A stretch of 24,678 nucleotides of DNA from Sandaracinaceae bacterium. GTDB taxonomy: Bacteria > Myxococcota_A > Polyangia > Polyangiales > Sandaracinaceae. Positions within the stretch are counted from its first letter, which is position 1, and every line of letters begins with the position of its first letter. Made by a program: the position numbers and the translations under genes. Positions 1 to 7,394 of the stretch are shown here, in pieces. The stretch spans positions 270-24,947 of the forward strand of contig JANWYL010000011.1 in the NCBI GenBank assembly GCA_025056955.1, given 5' to 3'. The notes below the pieces were generated by a model. The model was not told where the DNA came from and ran no database searches. It saw nothing but the letters and a program-made list of their open reading frames with translations.

Positions 1-3000
1 TCTTTTTCTGGGTCCCGCTTCGACTCAGGGCTGAGCTTAAAGGCAGAAAGCGGCTGGCTCCTCAGCGCAACCACAGCAGGCGCAATCGCGTCAAAGAGGC
101 CAGTCAGCAGAGGATCGAGCTCGGGATGCAAAAGGTGCTTCGACCAAAGCTCATCGTTGAGAGGGCTCTTAGGCGCAGCAGGCTTTCTTGTGCGGTGCTT
201 GAGGAAGAAGGCCTCTTGCTCAGGGCCTGCTTGACGAAGGGTAAAGAGGGCTTGGCAGATGCAAAAGCGCTCATCTTGCCGCTCGGCCATGGCGTAAAGC
301 CCTTCGAGCGCCTTGAGGCTTTGGATGCGGTAGGGGTCGGACTGGAGGAGCTTGTGGTGGGCTTGGATCGCCTGCTCCAGGCGGTGCTTGGGCTCCTTGG
401 TGTAGAGTTCTGCGAGGATTTCAGCCCGCTTCTTTTGACCTGGATCGAGGGATTCGGCCTTTTCATAGATCTCAATCGCCTCTTGAATTCGCCCAAGGCG
501 CTGGTGGAGAAGCTCTCCAAAGGCATCCAAAATCGGAACAAGCTCCGGCCCCTCTTTGCCCTCAAGGCGCCGGAGGTGGTTGCGATAAGCCCGCTCAAGC
601 TGGGCCCAATTTTGCTTTTGGCCAAGGGCCGCCACAAGGCCTTCAAAGGCCTTTGAAAGCGTGGGGTCGAGATCCAGCGCCTGCTCGTAGTAGTCAGCCG
701 CTTCGTCAAGGCGCCCAAGCTCAATGTGGGCAATTGAAGCAGCCGCATTGTAGTATTTTGCCACTTGGATGGGGTCTTTTACGAGCTCAGCAATCCGGAG
801 AATCACCTCGATGAGCTTGCTCCAGTCCTTGGTCTCGGAATAAAGGGCCATGAGCTTTGAGAGGACATTCCGGTCATCGCCCTTCATGTCGAGCGCGGCC
901 TGGTAGCTTCGGATGGCACGGTTTTTGTCTCCCACCTGCACGTAGAGCTCGCCAAGCTCGACGAGCACCCCGTGGCGTTCTTCGCCTTGGACGAGTTCGC
1001 CTAGGCGCCTGAGGCTTTCGATCGCGCGCTCGTGATCACCCCTCGCTCGATACAAAGCCCCAAGGGAGCGCAAGGCCTGGGCTTGAAGCCCAAGGGCGAG
1101 GGCCTCTTTGAGGAAGCTTTCGGCCTCATCCAGCGCATTGATTTGCCGCAAGGATTCACCGAGCCTCAGGCGGATCTGCGCCAACTCGCTTTTGCCCATC
1201 TCTTTTTCAAACCTTTCAAGAAGGCTCCGGTAAAACTCGGAGGCCTCGGCATAAAGGCCGGCTTCAAAGGCCGAATGTGCCAGGCGTTCAAGCACCGAGC
1301 GCTCACCTGGAGCCAGGGCTTGGGCCTTGAAATAGGCTTTTTGAGCCTTTTCTGGCTGGGCGAGGCGGCCAGCGATTTCGCCAAGGCGGAAGCAGACGTG
1401 AAGCGCTTCTTCTCGCTCCATGGCATCGAGGTGAGCGATCAAGGATTCGTAGCAGTGCATGGCCTCGCTGAGCTCTCCATCCTCAAAGGCCATGGCTCCA
1501 AGACCCTTCAGCGCCGGAATGCATGCGGGATCGAGCTCAAGGGCTTTGCGGTAAGCCTCGCGGGCCCCACGTTTGTCCTTTTCGTAAAGCGCGCGGAGGC
1601 GGCCAAGCTCGGCATAGCGCTCGGCCTTTTGAATGGCGCCAGAGCTCAGCGCGATTTCACGGTGGAGGAGCTCGGAAGCAGCGTGAAAGTCCCCCTCCCT
1701 CGTGTAAAGCACCCGCAAGGCTCCCATCGCTTCAAGGCTTTCTTCGAGATCGAGCGCGTGCTTGTAGTGGGTGATGGCTCCCTCGAAATCGCCAGCCTCT
1801 TCAAGCATGTGAGCGGCACGTAAGAAAAGCTCGGTTTTTTTGCCCTTTTCGCTTTCGCTTTCTGCCCGTCGCAAAAGCGCATCCACTGCGGCCTTGCGGT
1901 CGCCCGCCTTTGCCTTCGCACGCGCCACCCACTCGAGGGCCTCGGGATGGTCGGGGCGAAGCGCAAGCACCCGCTCGGCAAAGCCAAGCGCCCGCTCTGG
2001 CGCGCCGAGATCCAAAACCACGACGCGTGCGGCTTGAAGCAAAAGCTCAACCTTGCGCGCTTCGTCCCCAACGGAAATCGCATGCTTTTCGATGGTTCGA
2101 ACCAGCTCTTCCAAGCGCCCAAGCTTCCGATAGAGGCGCTCGAGCGCCGCATAAGCAGACTCATGACCTGGCTCGATTTCGATGACCCGCTCAAAGGCCT
2201 GAACAGCCCCAGGAAGATCGAGGAGCTCTTCTTCGAGCAAGGCCCCAATTCGCTCCCAAAGCACGATCCGCTGCCTTGGCGTGGCCACAAGGCCAAGCTG
2301 GGCCTTTAGGTCTTCGAGCAGAAGATCCGAGCGGCCTTGCTTGGAATGGATGCGCTCGAGGGCCTTGAGCGCATCGAGGGATTGCGGATAGGCCTCAAGG
2401 GCCTCTCGCAAAGCCCCTTCGGCCGAATCGAGCTGATTCAAGCGGTCTTCGTAAACTTCGGCAAGGGCGCACAGGCTTTCGGCCCGCTCTTTTCCAGACT
2501 GCGCCTTGGCCTTCGCCTCAAACATTTTGGCCAGCGAAAGCCAATCTTTGCGATCGGTGTAGATGAGCTCGAGCACTTCCGTGGCCTTGGGATGCGCTGG
2601 ATCTTCACGGGCAACGCCTTCGAGGAGTTCAAGGGCCCGCTGGGTATCCGAGAGCTTGAGGTAGGCGATCTCTCCGGCTTCGGCCCGAAGATCCCTCGCC
2701 TTGGGCTTGGGCAAGGCTTCCGCCCACTGAAGCAAAAGGGCAATAAGCTCAAGGTGGCTTTGAGAAGCCCTGTAGATTGAGGCCACTTCCTCAAGGGCGA
2801 TCGGATTGTGCCGGTCGAGCGCCAAAACCTGGGTGAAACACGAAAGCGCAAGATCGGGCCGCTTGAGCTCCCGGAGGTACCACTGCCCAAGGCGGATCCA
2901 GAGGGCAATGCGTTTTTTCGGGTCGTTTTGCCCCTGAACCGCCTCGCTGAGCGAAGCAATCGCCTCGTTCCAGCGCTCGGCTTTGGACCGGGCGAGGGCC

Positions 3001-4619
3001 TCGAGGGCTTTGGCCACTTCTTCGTCTTCTGGCGCCTCGATCAAGGCCTGTGTCCACGCCACAAAGGCATTCTCTTCATCGCGAAGCGCATGCTCGTAGA
3101 TGTGCGCGATCTCCCGGAGTACAGAAGCCCGCTTTGCAGAATCGCTTTCTTTTTCCGCTTTTTCGACCAAAATGTCGATGAGCTCCTCGAAATTTCCCTT
3201 TTCGCGCAAGGCTTCCTCGAGGCCAGCCCGGGCCTTGGGCTCTTCTGGGTCAATTTCCAAAATGGCCCGATAGGCCTCAATGGCCCGATCGATGGCCTTG
3301 GCCTCGCCTGCGCCAAGGCGAGCAGCGCGTAAAAGCAAGGACTTTTTGGCTTCTTTGTCTTCGATCTTTTGGGCGATTTCGAGAAAAGCCAAAAGGGCTT
3401 GCTCAGGCCTGTCCCCAGCCAAGCGCTCAAGCTCCAATGCCCACTCGGGGTGGTCGGGTTCTTTTTCGAGGCGCTCCCGGGCCTCTTGAAAGGCCTTTTC
3501 ATCGAATTCTTTGCGCGCTTCTGGAAGAACCGATAAGCGCCCAAGCCCTTCGAGGGCTTCCCGAAAAGCAGCTGCCCCTTGGTAGCGAGCAGCGGGATCC
3601 TTGGCCAATGCCTTGAGCACGATTTGGTCAAGCGCACGGCTCACCCAGCCCTTTGGGGCAAGGGCCGAAGGGGGCGGTGGCTCCTCGAGGACATGGCTTG
3701 CCCAAAGCCTCATCGGCAGATCGCTTTGAAAGAGGGGCTTTGCGGTGAGCATCTCGTAGAGAAGCACGCCAGCTGCGTAAAGATCCGAAGCCGCAGAAGC
3801 AGGCCCTTCCATCGCTTGCTCCGGCGCCACGCACTTGGGAGTTCCAGCAAAGCAGTAGACACCAAATTCTTTAGGCCCCCTGGCCCAGGCATTCCGCGAA
3901 AGCAGGCGATCTGCCCCCCCATCGACCAAAAGCGCCTGCACTTCGCCGCCGCTTCGCACGATAAAGACATTTTCAGCCTTGACATTCCCGTGGCTTAGGC
4001 CTCTGGCGTGCAAGGCTTCGAGCGTGCGCAAAACCGATGCGAGAACCACACGCGCTTCATTGATGTGCATCGGGCCCGTCCGGCCAAGCCTCGCCGAAAG
4101 GAGCTGCCCATCGACAAAGGCGGTTGCCACCCAGCCGCGCCCATCGTGAAGCAGCCCCGAATCGAGCACCTTGGCGAGGCCAGAAATTTCAAGCCGAGCG
4201 AAAAGGCGCTGCCGCACAAGCCAACGCCTGACTGCAGCGCGCTCGAGCGCATGCTTGAAATCCAGGATTTTGAGGGCCGCACGCACATTGCCCTTTTCAG
4301 CAAGGTAGGTCTGGCCCAGGCCACCACCTCCAAGCCGCTTGATCAGGCGCCAGCCCGAAACTTCCAAAGCCTGCTCTTCGCGAGGAGGTGGGAGAGGGCG
4401 CAATGCCTTTTGAGAGGCCACAATCGCTTCAACCAGCGCCTCAAGCGCTCCCTCCTCAAAGAGCTTCCTTACAATTGCGCGTGCCCAAGCAGCCTTGCTT
4501 GGAAGATCGCCAACGCCCAGCTCATCGATTCCGAGAAAATCCTTCGCAAGCGCCTTCATCTCATCGATTTCAAAAAGGCGCTCAAGTTCGCTTTCCAAAA
4601 ATTCAGCTTCTGGGTGCAT
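1..4619 (-). CDS. Giant pseudokinase-TPR protein (partial, N-terminal 1539+ residues)
   Basis: The frame is open from an ATG at 4619 to the left edge, so the C-terminus is missing. An in-frame TAG lies eight codons upstream and there is no Shine-Dalgarno. Residues 1-75 form a small helical domain. Residues ~90-360 are a Ser/Thr kinase fold: glycine loop GGGGLGQTY (97-105), lysine in AALKIL (114-119), SHGNVKAEN where active kinases have HRDLKPEN (209-217), DGG for DFG (233-235), VAPEQ (264-268) and SDLYAAGVLLYEML. The catalytic Asp is Asn, so I predict a pseudokinase or very weak kinase. From ~360 to the edge are many degenerate TPRs of about 34 residues, expected to be a helical protein-binding scaffold. 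The stretch with HPELDPLLTGLF and AVVALRSQPL near the edge recalls the C-terminal region of long myxobacterial TPR proteins (memory, unverified). It follows the DUF499 ATPase by 66 bases on the same strand. Confidence 0.9.
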   Translation of the reverse strand, partial: MHPEAEFLESELERLFEIDEMKALAKDFLGIDELGVGDLPSKAAWARAIVRKLFEEGALEALVEAIVASQKALRPLPPPREEQALEVSGWRLIKRLGGGGLGQTYLAEKGNVRAALKILDFKHALERAAVRRWLVRQRLFARLEISGLAKVLDSGLLHDGRGWVATAFVDGQLLSARLGRTGPMHINEARVVLASVLRTLEALHARGLSHGNVKAENVFIVRSGGEVQALLVDGGADRLLSRNAWARGPKEFGVYCFAGTPKCVAPEQAMEGPASAASDLYAAGVLLYEMLTAKPLFQSDLPMRLWASHVLEEPPPPSALAPKGWVSRALDQIVLKALAKDPAARYQGAAAFREALEGLGRLSVLPEARKEFDEKAFQEARERLEKEPDHPEWALELERLAGDRPEQALLAFLEIAQKIEDKEAKKSLLLRAARLGAGEAKAIDRAIEAYRAILEIDPEEPKARAGLEEALREKGNFEELIDILVEKAEKESDSAKRASVLREIAHIYEHALRDEENAFVAWTQALIEAPEDEEVAKALEALARSKAERWNEAIASLSEAVQGQNDPKKRIALWIRLGQWYLRELKRPDLALSCFTQVLALDRHNPIALEEVASIYRASQSHLELIALLLQWAEALPKPKARDLRAEAGEIAYLKLSDTQRALELLEGVAREDPAHPKATEVLELIYTDRKDWLSLAKMFEAKAKAQSGKERAESLCALAEVYEDRLNQLDSAEGALREALEAYPQSLDALKALERIHSKQGRSDLLLEDLKAQLGLVATPRQRIVLWERIGALLEEELLDLPGAVQAFERVIEIEPGHESAYAALERLYRKLGRLEELVRTIEKHAISVGDEARKVELLLQAARVVVLDLGAPERALGFAERVLALRPDHPEALEWVARAKAKAGDRKAAVDALLRRAESESEKGKKTELFLRAAHMLEEAGDFEGAITHYKHALDLEESLEAMGALRVLYTREGDFHAASELLHREIALSSGAIQKAERYAELGRLRALYEKDKRGAREAYRKALELDPACIPALKGLGAMAFEDGELSEAMHCYESLIAHLDAMEREEALHVCFRLGEIAGRLAQPEKAQKAYFKAQALAPGERSVLERLAHSAFEAGLYAEASEFYRSLLERFEKEMGKSELAQIRLRLGESLRQINALDEAESFLKEALALGLQAQALRSLGALYRARGDHERAIESLRRLGELVQGEERHGVLVELGELYVQVGDKNRAIRSYQAALDMKGDDRNVLSKLMALYSETKDWSKLIEVILRIAELVKDPIQVAKYYNAAASIAHIELGRLDEAADYYEQALDLDPTLSKAFEGLVAALGQKQNWAQLERAYRNHLRRLEGKEGPELVPILDAFGELLHQRLGRIQEAIEIYEKAESLDPGQKKRAEILAELYTKEPKHRLEQAIQAHHKLLQSDPYRIQSLKALEGLYAMAERQDERFCICQALFTLRQAGPEQEAFFLKHRTRKPAAPKSPLNDELWSKHLLHPELDPLLTGLFDAIAPAVVALRSQPLSAFKLSPESKRDPEK

Positions 4620-4641
4620 GGTGATGCTTGCAAAGCGCCAA

Positions 4642-4691
4642 TCCTAGTCGGATCAATGCCCTTCGCCAAGGGCATAGGGCCAAATCTAGGA
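4642..4691 (-). terminator. Nested stem-loop between DUF499 ATPase stop and kinase/TPR start
   Basis: The inner stem is a perfect 8-base inverted repeat, ATGCCCTT and AAGGGCAT, with a 4-base loop (4656-4675). An outer pair, TCCTAG and CTAGGA (4642-4647 and 4686-4691), encloses it, and the outer arm overlaps the ATPase TAG stop. No T-run follows on the minus strand, so this may be an intercistronic mRNA structure or processing site rather than a true intrinsic terminator. It decides whether the kinase/TPR gene is co-expressed with the defence operon. Confidence 0.4.
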
Positions 4692-7394
4692 CTGACCCTC
4701 CCCCTGAGGGGTCCCAGAGTAGTGGATCTTTCCTCCGATCTGACGGATGGTTTCCTCCACTTGGTTTTTAATGACGTATAGCGGGATTCCCACCTCCGAT
4801 GAAGCCCTTAGGTGAATTTCCAATTCGATTGTGGCTTCTGCCATCTGCAATGGCATGAGCACACCTTTGGCAAAATGAGAGAGCATGCCCGCTGGTATGA
4901 CCGCGCTGAGCTCATATTTTTTGAGCCTACCCCTTTGAACCTCCCCTTGGGATGAAGCCTTGGACTCTTGTGAAACCTCTCCCCCCCGATCCATGAGTTG
5001 CGCATCAACAAGGTTGGAGTCAGACCTGGAAGAAACCTCCTTGGCCGCTTCCTCGGGTTGAACCGCTTCTTGTTTTTGCGGAAGGGCTGCTTTTTGGATG
5101 ACCACCGCCTCGTCATCGAGATCTTTTGGATTCACCACCTCCTTAAAGAGGATGCGCTCCCCAAGCCGCACCCCAAATACCCCCTTCTGCACCCCTTCTG
5201 CAATTGCATCAAGAAGCACATCCTTGCTCTTTAAAATCGGAAGCTCGGTGTAACTGGCAAAAATCTCGTAGATACTTCCGACTGTTTTTTCTTGTTCCCC
5301 AATTGCCTTTTCAAGCAAATAACTTGGTGATAGCTTCCTCACCATGAGGTCCCGCTTCTCCAAATAATTCCTCACCCTGTCGACAATTGAGGTGGAGGTG
5401 CTCATCGGCTCAAGCTTCATCCACTCGATTACTCCTCCTTTGAACTTCCCCAAGCGTGCATATGCCGCTGCGAGCTGATGGGTGATCTCGTTTTTGGTGT
5501 CGCTTAGCTTTCTGCTGACCGCTTTCCTTTGTTCTTCTGAAAGGTTGAGGCCCTTGTCTTCTTCAATCGAGCGGTAAGCCAAGTAGCGCTTGACCGCTCC
5601 TTGGACACGGGCAATCGTGTTTTCCTCGGCCACAAGGAGGAGAACCGCGTTCTTGCGGATCCGAAATGCGCTTCCACTCTTTTCGAGGATTGAATTGGCA
5701 AAGCGCTCGCTATTGGTGGACAAGCCCTTTTCACGCCACGTGTGCTCAAGCGAAAGGAGGACAAGCTTGGGCTCCGGGCCATCTGTCACATCTTGAGGGT
5801 CTGTGGGCCAAAGGATGACCCCAAATTCCTTTTCTTTGCCCTTGCCTTTGCTTTCTTCTTCGAGGCATTTCCTGATCTCTTCCTCGACGGCATCGCTTGA
5901 AACGCCTTCTTCCCTTTCGGCGATGATCCGGTTCAGATTGGGCTTGGCTTGGAAAAGATAATAGAATTCTCTGTCCACATGCAGGTACCAGAGCTCGTCT
6001 TCGAGCTTTTTGAGCACATCCCCAATGAGCGGAAGCTTCACTTCCGGCGTGAGCACCCCAAGCCTCAGGCGCTGGATCCCAACGCCCGGGCGCTTCCCGC
6101 TTCCGCTAAAGGAAGTGAAGAAAATCGTCCTTGCAATACCGCTTGCAAGCTCGTAACGCGCGCACTCTGAGCCAAGCCTCTTTTCGATTTTTTCGGCTTT
6201 GGCGTGGCCTCCCTGGTTGATGTCTGATTGGATCACGGCCTGGTATTCTTGGCCAATATGGCGGATAAACTCGGCTCTTATCTCTGCTTTTCCTAGGTTG
6301 ATGTGGGCAGGGAGGATGAGGGGCGCCTGGTGCTTTGCCCGGTAGAGATCGCCAACAACCAAAGCGAGAAGCCGAAGCACCCCGCGCGTCCGCTGAAAAT
6401 CGGGGAAGGTGCTCCAGCGTTCAAAAAGCACATCGATGACTTCAGGATGGAAGGGATAGGCCTTGAGCATCCGGTCCTGATAGGCCTTCTCCTGCACATC
6501 TGGAAGCAACTCATTTTTGTGGTTTTGGTACATCCTAAAGAAAGCTTTCACGACATTGGCTCGCTCTTCTTCGCTTCCAATGCTTTCAAAAAGGCGCCGG
6601 CGGATGACTTCATAGACCTCCTCACCCTGGATGGGTATTTTCACGTTTTCGACCCGCCCAAAGATTTTTTGAAGCTCAAGGAGCGCCATTTCGCCCTCTT
6701 CGGCATAGGGCACGCTCGATGGCAAGGTCACAACCAAAATGGAAGAGGGCGTGACCTTTACGGCCTCGGTGAGCTCGTGAAAGAAGGCCATAAGCTGCGA
6801 TCGAAACTCCCTTGCCTTGACGGCGTACTCGGAAAGCTCATCCATCAAAATCAAAACAGGCCTGTTTTGGAGAAGTTGGTGGATGAGCTCTTTCCCAGGA
6901 GAGAGGCGCTTTTGGTCATGCGTTTCTAAAAGTGCGTAGTTTCCAAGTTGGGCGGCAAGCTCCCCCCAAGGGGTGCGGCCCCCAACGGCATCAGCTGCTG
7001 TCCCCACAAAGGTCACAACCTCCGCATCTGGAAGGGAAGAAATCCCCGCCTCCTCCAAAACCGTGGAAAGGAGTTCTTCCGCAGCTTTCCCGTTTTTCAC
7101 AAGGTGATAGAGGGCAATAAGGCCATGCGTTTTCCCGCCGCCAAATGGGGTTTGAATCTGAAGCACAGCCTCGCCCCCACGGCCTGAAAGCCTCTTGAGC
7201 ACTGTTGAAGCGAGACTCCGAAGCCCATTTGTAAAATAAGTCCCCTGGAAGAAAAGCCTTGGATCGCGGTACTCAATCGGCCCCCGGTTCGCAACCACAT
7301 CTGCAAGGTCTGCGGCAAATACCCCTTGGTCAAGCCCATCACCTCGCACATCTCCGCGCGGCACCACAACTTCGGTCCATGCCTTGAGTTTCAT
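4686..7394 (-). CDS. DUF499-type AAA-like ATPase of a helicase-methylase-ATPase defence module
   Basis: This is a 902-residue P-loop ATPase. The Walker A-like motif is TPFGGGKTH (residues 82-90) and Walker B is LILMDELSEY (181-190), the arrangement typical of DUF499 (COG1483) proteins found beside DUF1156 methylases and helicases, related in role to the BrxC/PglY ATPases of BREX. Residues ~790-830 are polar and low in complexity, followed by a small C-terminal domain starting near RLKKYELSAV. I prefer the ATG at 7394, which overlaps the methylase stop as TGATG. A GTG one codon earlier (7397) is equally reachable from the GGAGG at 7 to 9 bases upstream, so translation is coupled to the methylase. 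Its presumed role is ATP-dependent coordination of the methylase and helicase on phage DNA, which is inference. Family assignment is from motifs and context without a search. Confidence 0.85.
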   Translation of the reverse strand: MKLKAWTEVVVPRGDVRGDGLDQGVFAADLADVVANRGPIEYRDPRLFFQGTYFTNGLRSLASTVLKRLSGRGGEAVLQIQTPFGGGKTHGLIALYHLVKNGKAAEELLSTVLEEAGISSLPDAEVVTFVGTAADAVGGRTPWGELAAQLGNYALLETHDQKRLSPGKELIHQLLQNRPVLILMDELSEYAVKAREFRSQLMAFFHELTEAVKVTPSSILVVTLPSSVPYAEEGEMALLELQKIFGRVENVKIPIQGEEVYEVIRRRLFESIGSEEERANVVKAFFRMYQNHKNELLPDVQEKAYQDRMLKAYPFHPEVIDVLFERWSTFPDFQRTRGVLRLLALVVGDLYRAKHQAPLILPAHINLGKAEIRAEFIRHIGQEYQAVIQSDINQGGHAKAEKIEKRLGSECARYELASGIARTIFFTSFSGSGKRPGVGIQRLRLGVLTPEVKLPLIGDVLKKLEDELWYLHVDREFYYLFQAKPNLNRIIAEREEGVSSDAVEEEIRKCLEEESKGKGKEKEFGVILWPTDPQDVTDGPEPKLVLLSLEHTWREKGLSTNSERFANSILEKSGSAFRIRKNAVLLLVAEENTIARVQGAVKRYLAYRSIEEDKGLNLSEEQRKAVSRKLSDTKNEITHQLAAAYARLGKFKGGVIEWMKLEPMSTSTSIVDRVRNYLEKRDLMVRKLSPSYLLEKAIGEQEKTVGSIYEIFASYTELPILKSKDVLLDAIAEGVQKGVFGVRLGERILFKEVVNPKDLDDEAVVIQKAALPQKQEAVQPEEAAKEVSSRSDSNLVDAQLMDRGGEVSQESKASSQGEVQRGRLKKYELSAVIPAGMLSHFAKGVLMPLQMAEATIELEIHLRASSEVGIPLYVIKNQVEETIRQIGGKIHYSGTPQGEGQS

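Noticed and set aside
104..4333. Many open frames of 60-260 codons on both strands across the left 4.6 kb
   Set aside because: The single minus-strand kinase/TPR frame is continuous over the whole stretch with clear protein motifs; the others are shadows with low-complexity Arg/Ser/Pro-rich translations.
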